Position numbers and translations under genes: made by a program. From contig CM025852.1 of the NCBI GenBank assembly GCA_003952965.2, positions 19,727,279 to 19,791,278 of the forward strand: a stretch of 64,000 nucleotides of DNA, read 5' to 3'. Below the pieces are notes generated by a model. The model was not told where the DNA came from, searched no databases, and saw only the letters and a program-made list of their open reading frames with translations. This stretch comes from Morella rubra. Its lineage: Eukaryota > Streptophyta > Magnoliopsida > Fagales > Myricaceae. Of the stretch, positions 12,511 to 23,834 are shown piece after piece (position 1 is the stretch's first letter; each line of letters opens with the position of its first letter).

Positions 12511-13306
12511 ATGGCAGCAATATTCTTAACAAAGAGAATCATCATCAACGTCACCAAGCGTAGCAGCAGCAGTAGCAGATTCTCTAGGGCCTGCCTCTCC
12601 GCCGCTTATAATGAACGTGCTGAAGTAATTATACAGATATTATCTTTCCCATCCTTTTTATGGCTGCTGCAAGCCTGCATGTATAGGGAGATTATTTTTG
12701 TCTGCTGCAGCCTGCATGTAGGAACAGGGTTACATGCGTAAGAATATATATATATATATATAACACTTCTTGTAGAGTGCGCCCTGCTAGATCTGATATA
12801 GGCTAGAATCGACTGCACTGAGAGAATTTATCACCCCTGTTCTTTTTCCCCTAGAAAGACGTATATATTCGTTCTTTTAATGTTTTTGAAAAAAGTTTAA
12901 AGTATTTGTTTTATGGTTCTGGTGGCCTTTTCAGGGTAGAAACGCAGTGACAGAAACGGGAGGAGTCGGAGACCGTGGGACATCAGCGCGCGCCGCTGGG
13001 GTTGCAAATGATCCAGTGAGAGAAGGTATGTACGAGGCCAAGCAACAAGGCTTTGACATGACCAACAACCCTGTGAAAGAAAATGCAGTCAAAGCAGCGA
13101 AGTGGGCAGACACTGTGGGGGAAATCGCTAAGCAAAAGTTAGATGGTGCATGGAAAGCGGCCAACGAGACTACCAAGAAGATCAAAGACGCGGTGAGGGG
13201 CGATGAAGATGAAGCTGAAGGGCCAAATTCTCGAAGTGTACCTGATGACAGCAGTATTGAGGACCTCAGGAGGCGTGCGGGAGGTTATGATAAGAAAGAT
13301 CATTGA
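12511..13306 (+). CDS. LEA-like protein, probably mitochondrial (161 aa, two exons)
   Basis: Exon 1 is 12511-12624 (38 codons) and exon 2 is 12935-13306. The intron has GT (12625) and AG (12934) borders and joins in phase 0. The first 30 residues are basic and rich in Ser and Arg without acids, as in a mitochondrial presequence. The rest is hydrophilic and rich in Ala, Lys, Glu and Thr, with an amphipathic helical stretch near residues 85-115. This is typical of group 3/LEA_4-type late embryogenesis abundant proteins, which protect membranes and enzymes on drying. A CACGTG G-box core lies about 620 bp upstream, in keeping with stress control but too far away to prove it. A decayed paralogue lies 3.1 kb downstream at 16420-17488. 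Family assignment is by composition; no single diagnostic motif was seen. Confidence 0.7.
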
Positions 13307-13672
13307 ACTGGAATGGCACTTCCGATCTCTGCTATGCTTGGGAAGCTTCGGATCGTGGAGTACTCTGTCGATTAACTTCTCTATTATCTTGCATCTCAAA
13401 TGCGATGTAGCTGTATAGTACTCTCTTGTGCATCTTTTTAATCTGCTTAAATATATATATCTTTTTTTTTTAATCACCAATGAACACACAATCTTAATTT
13501 TTAATAGCGAAAATTCACTAAGTTTTTATAAAATTTAAGAAGTTTGTAAAATTGACAAATTGACAAAATCGCTTCCATATAGGATTTTTAGACCTGAATA
13601 AAATTTATAAGTATAACACTAAATTATAATTAGATAAATTTGAAATCTCATAAAATTCAGGTAATAATTTTT
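13307..13672. other. 3' flank of the LEA-like gene
   Basis: Probable 3' UTR followed by AT-rich DNA. No further feature was recognised. Confidence 0.4.
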
Positions 13673-14066
13673 GGGTAAAGTACATAAACAGTCCTTGTGG
13701 TTTCACGTTTTGACAAATTGGTCCCAGTCCCTGGGGTAAGTATCATGTAACAAAAAGGTCCTCCGTTAGGGGGTATGTTTGTATTGGATAGACCTGGGGT
13801 AAGTGATAACTTCCCTCCTTTCCTTGGGACCTTCGGACGGTCTGTTATCTTCTTTTTTCCATATTATTTCCGTTCAAAAGGTTTCACCTATTAATACTTG
13901 ATGGTAACTAATGGGTGTTCATGATGCTTACAGGACTTCAAGTTGAAACCACAGGGATCAATTTAACGGTCAAATTACATGAAACTACAGGGAAGCATCA
14001 TGTATAATTTACCCATAATTTTTTAAATTTTCTTTTTGAAACCACAGGGGTTTATATACTTTACCC
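13673..14066. mobile_element. Mutator-like MITE with 9-bp target duplication
   Basis: The ends are inverted: the left starts GGGTAAAGTACATAAAC and the right ends with the complement of GGGTAAAGTATATAAAC. The 9-bp sequence ATAATTTTT lies on both sides (13664-13672 and 14067-14075), the duplication length of Mutator-like elements. The interior has no ORF. The right end is itself partly duplicated: a stretch starting 'acccataattttttaaa' occurs near 14012 and again near 14063, about 52 bp apart. Confidence 0.65.
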
Positions 14067-14431
14067 ATAATTTTTTAAATTTTCTTTTTAAAAGGACGGG
14101 AAGAGTTTCTTCAAATACGTAAGCAGGGGAAATAAAATAAAAAAGTCTCAAAGTTGTGTATCAAATTGGAAGAAAATGCTAACGGAGAATAGAATATGTA
14201 TATTGCATGTTGCTTCTCAACCGAGCTGTTTTATTTTTTTTTAAAAAGTGAAGAACGCGGTGGGTACTAATTTTATTAAATAGTCTTCACTACTTTACTT
14301 CTGGCTTTTCTATGAGGTAACAAAAAGATTTAGTAAGCTACCGTTAATAAAACGTCAAAGACCAATTAGCTAAAAACTCTTTAACCAAACAAATAGAATA
14401 AAACAAATTAGATGCGTTAAGGCCCTGTACG

Positions 14432-15342
14432 GTCCGTTTGTTTGCTTGTAGAACAAATTTTGTAATTTGTTTTACTTGTTTTAAGTATTTGGCAAATACT
14501 TAAAAATGAGATCAAAGTAAAAAGTTCTCAAGTCAACTGTAAAAGCGCTATTATTTTCTAGAAAACAAACCAAGCTCAAATTTTCTGTAAACCAATTTTT
14601 TTTTTTGAAACATTGTAGTATAAGCCTATAGCAAAAATCAGTAAGCCTCCCTCAATATTTTATTCAGGCTTGTATGTTTAAAAAACAATCAATTCTTACC
14701 TTGCCGTTAAACCACATGCAAAATGACCTAAATGCCCATCAAGATAAAATTATTAAAATTTTTTATTAAAAAATAAAAAAAATTATATTTAAATAAAATT
14801 GAATTTGAAAGTTGCATATGAAATTTTTATATTCACTCTTTCGAAGTCACGTGGGAATTTCTCCCTTAGTTGGCTAATAGCAATTGAATTGCGGGACCAA
14901 TTTTATCTTAAAAGTGTACTTCAAGACCTTCACATTGAAATTAGTACTTTAGGGATTAAAAGATTAAAATTTTGAGAAAAATTTCATGCCACGGGCAGCC
15001 TACTATTGGCGTTGAGATGAAATCTAAAATCTGCATAAACACCATTTCGTTTGTTGGCTAACGACAATGAGACGGGAATCGATTTGTCTAAAAAGCTTAA
15101 TTATCTCAGGAACCCAGCAGTTGAAATCGATATCTGAGGGATTAAAATGTCAAAAGTGTAAACTATAGACCTATACGATTAAGCCTTTTTATGTAAATAC
15201 ATAAATATCAAACATAAAAAAATATTTTCTTAAAAATATTTTAAAAGAACAACCAAACACTAAAAAAAAAAGAAAAAATTTCAATGAAAAGTTTTTTTTA
15301 CTTAAAATAATAGTTTTACAGGCAATTAGGCAAACAAAGGAC
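14432..15342. repeat. Possible old inverted-end element
   Basis: The left end GGTCCGTTTGTTTGC (14432) is loosely matched in reverse by a right end whose complement reads GGTCCTTTGTTTGCC (ending about 15342). The AT-rich interior shows no gene. The match is imperfect and no target duplication was found, so this is tentative. Confidence 0.3.
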
Positions 15343-15424
15343 CCTAAAATAAAGAAATGGAAAAAGAGAGGTCGTCCCGTTGTATGTGTTGGATGTTCGA
15401 AAAGTTGATGATTTTTCTTAGGTA

Positions 15425-15690
15425 ATGCAAGGATCAATCTAAAGGAGGGGAGATGGGGTTGCAAATGATCGAATACTGCCACGCTACTTTGGATAAAAGA
15501 GCCTGGTTCGTTGTCCTCAATGATAGGAATAGGATACCCAAGCCTCCCACTGGTTTCGGACAACAAATTGAGGTCCACCATTTCAGAGAGAGATTTCGAG
15601 ATTTTGTTGGGACAAAATCTTCACCAAAAATTTTTAAATGCATTTTTCATGCTTTGACACTATTAAGATCAGGGAAAAAATAGCATACTC
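15425..15690 (-). pseudogene. LINE (non-LTR retrotransposon) reverse-transcriptase remnant
   Basis: On the minus strand, the frame 15643-15434 encodes a fragment with a Trp-containing 'ICCPKPVGGLGIL' motif followed by 'NQALLSKVAWQ'. This is the signature of the region just after reverse transcriptase in plant LINEs, where Cys-Pro-Lys, Gly-Gly-Leu-Gly and Leu-Leu-Lys-Trp residues are conserved. Only about 70 codons remain, with no start, endonuclease or upstream RT. It is a dead fragment. Confidence 0.6.
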
Positions 15691-16419
15691 ATTCCATAAG
15701 AGGGCATTGTCGTGGCTACAAAAGTCAGCAAAGAGGAACGGCATGCTTGGGAGAGTAAATTTGCTTTCCAGCCATGCTAAATATGTATTTGACTTGTCCT
15801 AAAAATGGTCACGGATGAAATTTTTAGGTCTCAATGAACAAATATCGTCATTGGGACTTTGAATCCACAAAAAGAGGACTAATCATAGATTCTAAAATAA
15901 AATAATAATAATAATTACGGATGTTAATTCCAAAATGAATTAAAATACAGGTAAACAGCTTACATTTTTTCCTTTAAAACTCTCTAAAAGATACAAAAGT
16001 AGACAAACATGGACGTCTAACGCTTATTTCTTTTTTCTGGTGTCCGCAAAGTGATGATCAGATTCCCTTTACAAAGCATGTCATTGTTTGTGTTGCTGTT
16101 ATTGCCAATTGGGAGGTCTTTTATCTGTCTTGAGTTAAATTGCTGAAAGGAGTCTTTAAGTTTTATTTTCTTTTTCAAATCTTAGCGTCCAGCACTGGTG
16201 CTACTAAGCGGTGAACCGCTCACGATGTCAGCCATCTGTCCAGACCTATGTCGCCCTCAATTCGTCCAAAAATATTATTGTGAATATGTGTCGAGTAGAA
16301 GCAAGTCCGCATGACCTTCTTTCTGCACCACGTGGAAGGGGGGGTTGGGCACGTTGCGGACATGCCGAGGACGAGATCTGGAAAATAAAGCTCAAACAAA
16401 ATTGTAACGCAGGTGAAAA
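15691..16419. other. Gene-free DNA upstream of the LEA pseudogene
   Basis: AT-rich to about 16180, then more balanced. The frames near 16211-16465 overlap on both strands and have no recognisable homology. The last part is probably the old promoter and 5' UTR of the decayed LEA-like gene. Confidence 0.35.
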
Positions 16420-17488
16420 ATGGCAGCAACCCATTTAGCAAAGAAATCTCTCTTCCGCACCTCAAAATTGTTGCCTAGTTACCCTCCAGCTCCTGCTTAT
16501 GCCGGGGCAACTACCAAATTATGATCCCCTTGCTTCTCCACTGAAGTATGTCTTAACATCCTTCTACATCTTTTTTGTTCTGGGCACACTTGTTCGTCTT
16601 TCTCTGTAGTTTGCATCCTCTTTTTCTCGATTGGCAGCAATATTGCGTTTCTTTGCTGCCTCGAGTTAAACTAGGACCAAAAAATGGGGTGGCGGGAGGA
16701 GTTACCTGACCAAATTAGTACGTGTGTTTGTGTATGCAAGTAGTGAGGAGGGTGTGAAATATAAGCAATGATGTGTTCATGGCTGTGGGCCTTGGCTTGT
16801 TAAATGGATCATGTCCCATTGGACTATGATCGCAGGTTCGCCCTTCTATGGTGGGTAGAGTTGGAGACGCGCGCTAGTCTTTGGTTGGGTTTTTCTTGCG
16901 ACTTGCAGCAAGTTGTGCGTAATTGATGTATTCTTCAAAATAAGGAACTATAAAAGTCAAAACTAATGTCATTAATTTGCAATATTTCAGAGAAGCAAGG
17001 CAGTAGTGGAAGGGACAAATGTTACATTCGTACTGCCTGAAAACACAGGGGATACGAAGAACGCAAGCACTTGCGAAGCCAAAGATCAAGCAGAAAAAAT
17101 CGAGTATGATAATGATATGGGTGGCGAGATAGGTTTTGTGCTCGACACAGCGAGGGAATTGCTGAGCAAGCAATCGATACAGCGGAGGCTGTTGGGAACG
17201 CCGTTAAGGAGGCAATGGACAGTTCTTTTGATGTCACACAGGAGACTACCCAAGATGTCAAAGAAACAATAGTCGCGACCGCTGATAGAACTGTTGTTGA
17301 TACCGCGGAGTATAGAAGCAATCTAGACGCAAGCAATGGACAGTTCTTTTGATGTCACACAGGAGACTACCCAATATGTCAAAGAAACAATAGTCGCGAC
17401 CGCTGATAGAACTGTTGTTGATACCGTGGAGTATAGAAGCAATCAAGACGCGGTGAAGACAACTGAAAGATCCAATAAGATAGATTAA
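16420..17488 (+). pseudogene. Decayed paralogue of the LEA-like gene
   Basis: Exon 1 would be 16420-16545 (42 codons, donor GTATGT) and exon 2 would start at 16991 after TTTCAG. Both junctions are phase 0, exactly as in the gene at 12511-13306, and the N-terminus is again basic and Ser-rich. Three lesions are visible. A TGA at codon 35 (16522-16524) lies before the donor. The reading frame shifts between about 17140 and 17158, after which a different frame shows the Ala/Glu/Thr-rich LEA-like sequence. A 121-bp tandem duplication then throws that frame into TGA at 17350-17352, while the second copy keeps an open frame to TAA at 17486-17488. An alternative splice form that avoids all three lesions was not found. 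Transcription is possible, but a full protein is not. Confidence 0.7.
17214..17455 (+). repeat. 121-bp tandem duplication inside the LEA pseudogene
   Basis: The block starting AATGGACAGTTCTTTTGATG at 17214 repeats at 17335 with only a few substitutions, such as CAAGAT to CAATAT and ACCGCGG to ACCGTGG. The period of 121 bp is not a multiple of three, so the duplication itself breaks the frame. The few differences between copies mean it is fairly recent. Confidence 0.9.
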
Positions 17489-17764
17489 TGAAGGGTGTTG
17501 ATTTTGATAGTGGTGTTTGAGAACTCGTGTCGATGTGTGTAGGATTCGACACAACCTTAAAATGTATGGAATAAGTTACCGAATTACTTCAGATGGCCAC
17601 ATTTGAAAGGTTCATGTCAAAGTTTCTGCTTGAATATTCGTTTGATGATTTTCAGTCGATTTATCTACAATTGTATGTGGTGTTGCCTCCTAAAATTTTG
17701 ATCTAATAAAATAATTTTTCTTTTCATAAAAAATTTCATTCAAATCACATTTCTCATCACTTTT
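17489..17764. other. Flank between the LEA pseudogene and the CACTA element
   Basis: AT-rich DNA, probably the former 3' UTR and flank. Nothing else was recognised. Confidence 0.4.
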
Positions 17765-17789
17765 TCCCACTACAACAGTTTCACCTTTA

Positions 17790-18670
17790 GTGGGGAAAAT
17801 TTTTGTCGCTAAAGATAGGAATTTCGTCGCTAAAGGTTATTAGTGGTGAATTTTTTTTGTCGCCAAAACGTCTAACGCTGAAAGTCATCAGCAACGAAAT
17901 TTCACGTCGACGCAAAAAAGTCTTCTTAGCGGTGAAACCAATTTCGTCGCTGAAAATGTCGGCTATGTTTGGTATTGTTTTGAAAACATTTTTTTATGTT
18001 TGTTTTTTTTTTAGATAGTGTAGATTTTCTTGAGATTGGTGAAAAGTTTGTTAAAAGTTGTTGGAGTTTGTAAAAAGTTGTTAAATTTATAAAAATTATT
18101 AGAGTTTGTAAAAATGTATTGGAATTGATGAACAAATAATTGTGTAATTTTTTTGAAGATTTTTTGAGACCAAACCAAACATAGCTGTTACTTTCAGCAA
18201 CGAAAACTGTCGCCGCTGAAGGGTGATATTTTCGTCACTGAAAGTTAATTGCCAAACACAAAGGTGCACTTTTAGTGACGACATTGTCGTCGCTAATTCT
18301 CATTCGAACAACATTACTTGTTCGAATGAACATATTTGTGACAAAAATTCTTGTCGCAATTACCTTTGACATATTCAGCGATGATCATTTACTTTGTCAC
18401 AAATACTTTAGTTCGAACGGTTCATATTGTTCAAATGAGAATTAGTGACCACATTGGCAATGAAACAATTTCGTGACTGATGAATTCTTTTGGTTCGAAT
18501 AGTGAGTGTTGTTCGAACAAAAGGCAATGTTTGGTGTTCGATCACAATTTGATCTGTTTCGTTTTTTATATTAACAACAAAATAATTTCGTCGCGGAAAG
18601 TAATAATGGTCCAAACGGGTAAAGTTTGTTCGAACGAGTTACCCGTTCGATATGTTGTTCGAACGTGTTA
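17790..18670. repeat. Left subterminal repeats of the CACTA element
   Basis: Motifs of the form TCGTCGCTAAAG or TCGTCGCTGAAAGT occur in both orientations near 17810-17960 and 18190-18290. From about 18300 the palindrome-like TTCGAAC motif recurs (18304, 18412, 18496, 18514, 18639, 18659 and others). Such arrays are transposase-binding regions in En/Spm elements. A foldback MITE interrupts them at 17961-18186. Confidence 0.65.
17961..18186. mobile_element. Foldback MITE nested in the CACTA left end
   Basis: The 13-bp end GGCTATGTTTGGT at 17961 is matched in reverse by ACCAAACATAGCT ending at 18186. Inside is a T-rich stretch with repeated 'gttaaaagttgttggagtttg' phrases. It has no coding capacity and separates CACTA subterminal motifs, so it inserted after the CACTA end was formed. 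Confidence 0.6.
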
Positions 18671-19079
18671 TCTTTTGATAGAATCTCCAAATGAAACCTG
18701 ATATTCTCAATTTACAAATACCAAAAAAAATATTCCATAAATCTCTCATTCAACACAAACTTCAAATATTCCATAAATCTCTAAACCAACACAAACTTCA
18801 AATATTTCATAAATCTCTAAACCAACAGAAACTTCAAATATTCCAGAAATCTCTCAACCAACACAAATATCTCAGTACACAAATGTAAGATGAAGTAAAA
18901 AAAATACCAAAATTGTACAAGTCATAATATTGCAAAAACAAGTGTACCTAGTTCACATAAGTTCAAATCCTAGAAAATGTTCTAACATTTAAAAACTTAA
19001 TCCAAAATTATCAACAATACCAAAAACTATCAACAATATCAAAAACTCAATGAAAACTTTATAATTTGCCAATAAAGTC

Positions 19080-20380
19080 CTACCTACGAATCTCGTTGCG
19101 CAAATTGTGCCTTAAGTAGTTGAAGTTGCTCTTGAATTTGCCTCTGTGCCTCCTACATTTCTGCTTGTTGTTTTTTAGGTTATCATACTTGCTTTGCCTT
19201 GACTTCAGCTCTTCTATTGTAGCTTTAGTTGCCTCTAACTCACAAACAAGCTCGGGATCCCTTTGTATGGACACGGTAGAGGATGAGGCAGCAATAGGCT
19301 TCACAGAGTGACCCAAACGTCTCACATAGCCAGATTTTGTTCCAAGGACTTGAGTAAAAATGTCAACGTCTTTTGGTGCTCCTGACTCTGTAGTTGATTG
19401 GGATTGGATCTCCACCATCTTCTCCTACAATCATAAAACTAAATTATGGATTCTATTAACAAAATAGACTAATCTTTCAAAATAATATGAAAAATTTACT
19501 TACATAATTTTCTCTAGCAACATCAGATACCCACCTGTCATTTTTTTTAATGATGCGTCTTACTATATAAATCTGCAGCTGTTAGTGTTCCAATTTCGGG
19601 GTCTTGCTGTACAATTTATAGGTCAAAAGAAAGAAAATTTAGTTAATCTATGAAATTAAAATGTTAAAATAATTATGTAATATACTTACCAATTTCTTTC
19701 TATGCCAAAAAAATGGTCTTGAACCACCAGTGTGGTGTACCTTCAATTTTGCTCTACTATTGGTGTTAATTCAACTACGTTTCTACAAATGCAATAACGT
19801 CCATAATCTGCTTATCATTAAGAAAACGTCATTGTTTTTCATGAAACAATTACCTGATAAGAAGGTTGAGAGAATAGTTCACAGCATGCAATCCAGTTTT
19901 CTACAAACGTATCTACTAGTCGATGTTCCAATGCTTCATCCTTACTCCCGAACTCTTAAAATGTTTGTGTAGTTTTCCCTTGTGATTTTTGAAAGTAACA
20001 TTCATTATAGAATTCATAGTTTCTCTATCTTCCTGTCGATCATAATTGAGTTCGAAATCATCTTGTAAAAAGAACACAAAAATAAATTAGTAACATATGT
20101 GAGGGTGATGTAATTAAACAAGTGAGTTACATACCAACACACGCTCTCTGATATATTCTTTTATAGAATTTGAAAGCTTTGCCCATGTTGGCATACCAAA
20201 TGGAGCATGCATTCGAACTAGAGTTCCAATCAATGTTGCAAGACGACTAGATTCATCACCATCTGTGCCCCGGTGCTCATCGGGGATACTGACTGGCATC
20301 TTATCTCTCGCTCGCTCGCACTTTGGCAAAAGTCACTCCTCTTGACTTCCCACACCCTCGTCTAGCAGGTGTAGTTGCTA
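19080..20380 (-). pseudogene. Second CACTA ORF, Transposase_24 (Ptta/En/Spm) type
   Basis: Read from about 20380 down to 19080, separate exon-like blocks resemble the plant Ptta/En/Spm transposase family. There is an N-terminal block with 'HAPFGMPTWAKL' (20210-20150), a block near 19990-19850, a short 'LKVHHTGGSRPFFWHRKK' block near 19755-19690, and the C-terminal block 19418-19080. The last contains 'DIFTQVLGTKSGYVRRLGHSVKP', shortened here to the core TKSGYVRRLGHSVKP, the hallmark of this family, followed by a coiled-coil-like stretch. It lies directly downstream of the TNP2-type gene on the same strand, the usual En/Spm order. Introns and stops between blocks cannot be separated with certainty, so it may be split or decayed. 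It probably encoded the DNA-binding accessory protein of the element. Confidence 0.65.
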
Positions 20381-21544
20381 CAAATATACAAATGAGTTAG
20401 AAGATTAAAACCTGTTTGAATGCATAGTCGAATTCAATCTAACCGAAAGTAGTATAATATTTAGAGCACTTATAGGCCACACTACTCTATGCGAGACCAG
20501 AATTGCATATAGGTGTTTCACCCGACACCCTCGTGGCATGTGACGTTGTACCTAGGGTAGACTGCATAGGTTGGGAAGTCTCCACATGGTTTGATGAAAT
20601 GGTAAGAGCGGATTGCTAACATTTTCCACCAACCTCCATGATACTAACCTGACAAATTAAAATACAATCTTTACATATCATCGGCGGACGTGTCATCAGC
20701 AGTAGAAATAGATAAACTTTCTTCCTCATCGGTGGTGATTTCTTCCTCCTCACTTTCATCATCTATAAATGTGACACCCCCACCCTTTTGAACTTTTTTT
20801 AAGCTCCTAATAGATATATTTCTTTACTTATGATCTTTTAGTAGTCATCTTTGTTTAGTTCCTTTTCAGTTTTCCTTTGATATAAATTCATGCTTTTAGT
20901 GCATTAGGTATGACTCACAATTTTAATTATTTTTTTTGTTCTTTAAGCGTGTGATGATTTTCTTTGATTTTTTTTAAAGTAAATAATAGGATCTCCTAAG
21001 TATTTAATCTAAGTGCATTTCTTGTGGAAAAATGATTTTTCTCCCTTATTTCTGAAAATTATAATGCAATTTCCTTATGTTTAATTCTTGATTTTTTTTT
21101 TCACCTAAACGATTTTATGATTTCCTTTCTTTTATTATTGTTATACTTTTGACCTAAGTTAATTCTTTTAAATTGTCTCTTTGCTTGATTAAAATTAGTT
21201 AATTACAAAATTCATTAATTTAATCACCCTATTAAGCTATAATGGACCTAAGGAACTACTTGGAAAGCCTTGGAGGCCCACATAGCAACCCAAGCCCAAC
21301 CCATAAGCATGGCCGGCCATATCTTCTCTTGGGAGATAAAATCTCACCTTCTTGCCAAGTGTAGAAAACCTTACCGTAAAAGAGGCTAGCCAATTGTTGA
21401 AGGTTGCTTGTACTTGTTGAACTCTCTAAAAAAAACAAGTACCTTGCCCCTAGGATTGTAGGCAATCATAGCTTGAGAAGAGAGAAAATTTGGGGACTTT
21501 ATAAAAGGGGAGACTCACGGCAAAGATGTGGATTGTTGTGAGTC

Positions 21545-21725
21545 TTAGAGAAAAAAAGAGTGAAGAAAAGAGAGAAAGAGAAAGAAAGAAGAAGAAAGAA
21601 AGGAAAAAAAAAAAGAGAGAAGGAAGAAAGAGAGGTCGGAGAAGAAGAAAGAAGAGGGAGAAGAAGAGAAAAGAAGGAGAAGAAGAAGAAGAAGACAAAG
21701 AAAAAGCAAAAGAAAAAGTGTAGAG
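21545..21725 (+). repeat. Purine-rich (GA/GAA) tract within the LTR
   Basis: About 180 bases of almost pure A and G, with degenerate GAAGAA and GAGAGAAAG units. Placed in the middle of the LTR, it would lie in the transcribed leader. Frames through it on either strand are low-complexity artefacts. Confidence 0.7.
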
Positions 21726-23635
21726 GTAAGGGGTAGTTTCTTGCATTTTGTGTTGAGAAAGTATCTTCTTGTATGTTGTTGCTTGCTGATCCTGCCATAT
21801 ACATTGGATGCAAGAAGGAAATGCATAGGATTAGTTTTCAACATGAGATTATGTGCTAAGTGTATTAGCATGTCAAAAATATTAGGTGTTCTTTGGCTAT
21901 TTTGCAAGAATATGGTGCTATGTAATATTTGCTTGTGTAAGAAGAAACTTGGCCGTGTTGTAGGCCTCATCAGTGGCCAAATAATGTATTTGGAGGAAGG
22001 GAGGGCCACGGTTTGGCCTTTGATGTTGGTGGATGATGTTGCATGTCTAATGTTTATGACTTGTGAAGTATATGTCATATGTTATGTTTACAAGTTTTGT
22101 AATATGGAAAGTTTGATGATACAAATGGCAAGGATGGCTTTTCATATGTGAATATGGCAAGGCAAGGCCTTGAAAGGAGCCTATGAGCTCAAAGATGAGT
22201 TTGATGCTTACAAGGTTTAAAAGTAACATGCAAAGGGTGCTTATGTATTGACGAATTCAACTGTACTTTTTGCTGTTATTTATTTACTGATATTGTATAT
22301 TATGTCTTATGTGATTTCACAAATGTGTGTAAGAATGGTAGATCATTGATATTGGGTATTTAGAAGCAAGATCTATAACATGCAACATTAATAAGGAAAA
22401 TGGCCACTGTCTAAAATGACCCTAAGATTTCTTTTGAATTTTTGAATGAACCTTTCCAGATATGTTCTATAAGTACTCAGGACGTCCCAGTAAAACTTTC
22501 AGCTAAAAATGATATAAGGAAAGGTCAAAAATGCCCTTGGGAGATCTCTACGGGCAATTTCGGCATTTTTGGAAAAATTAAGGGTAAAAAAGTCCAAATA
22601 GAAAAAAATGGGCTTATGGCCATGTAGAGTAGAGAAAAAGGATCGATGTCCAAAAATTCGAGCCCAAAACAACCTGTTTAGAGGGCCCAAATCACACGGC
22701 CCGTTAAGGTCCACAAATGGACTTTTGAGCCTAATAAGTCTAAATGACCCATTAGGGCCCAGGAGGCTCAAACGGTATACAATTAGTGAATTTCTACGTC
22801 TTTTATGATAATTGATTAGTATGTTTCAAACAAAAAGGAAAAAGAGTCAATTATAGGTATAATTGTGTTGGAAAAGACAATAATTCAAGAAAATAATTAA
22901 AGATATAATTTACTAAAGAAAAGCTGAGCTAATAAAGTCTTAGAAATCATAAAAGTGTTTTTAAAATTTAATAAAGAATTGAAATCTTGTTGCTAAATTT
23001 ACTAGTTTAATAAAAGCAAGAATACATAAAGGAATATAGAACTTATGAACATACTTGTAAATGAACAGAGGGACACACAACCCAATTCTGGGGGTGAACA
23101 GTGCAGATGACAGAAACACCTCAATCCCAAAGGAATGGATAAGAAATGGGTTCACAATATCATCTCATTGTATGTGCATTGATTGATATTTTGATTGTGT
23201 GAAAGCACGCATACTCCATCATATTGTCATATGTTATGTATAGCCATGTCTTCATATGCTCTTTCCTATTATGGTTGTCATGTCCCCTCCCCAACCATAT
23301 TGAATCCGTATAACTCACTCCGTCTTTTGTATTATTTGTTTGTACTCAAATTCTTTTAATAAGAGGTGAAACTGTGAGAAGTAGGCTGGTTCCGTTTTCT
23401 TTTTATTTAATTTTACCCAGATTGTATTTCAACAGTTTTATTTTTTTGGACATCTCAGTTGTATAGGCTCAGTGAGCATTAGTAGGCTCACCTTTTGTAA
23501 CTAGCATTTTGTCGTAGTCCTCAAAATGATGCTTTTGTAATTGTGGTGTATAAGTCACGTTTTAGGTTTTAATGAGCTTAATCTTTATTGCACTTTTCCC
23601 CACTAGTTTTCTAAAAACGCTTTATTACACTAAAT

Positions 23636-23834
23636 GGGTGTGTTTGATTGTTAAAATTTTGGGAAAGTTAAAATTTTAGGGTATTGGATTTGGTGAAAAA
23701 GTGAAGAGAGAAATGATTTTTAATATTTATTATAGTGAAAAGTAATGATTGATGGGGAGAGAGATATTATATTATAATTTTTTATTGTGTTAAAATTTTA
23801 GGAAGTGTAAAATTTTATACTTCAAACGCACCCA
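23636..23834. repeat. Foldback MITE nested in the solo LTR
   Basis: The left end GGGTGTGTTTGA is matched in reverse by TCAAACGCACCC at the right (23823-23834). The AT-rich interior shares phrases such as 'attgttaaaattttggga' and 'ggtgaaaaagtgaagag' with the elements near 45816-46009 and, in reverse, 62130-62330. All appear to belong to one family. Confidence 0.55.

Noticed and set aside
21499-22078. Ser/Phe-rich and Lys/Arg-rich frames in the purine tract
   Set aside because: Low-complexity artefacts of a GA-rich stretch inside the LTR.
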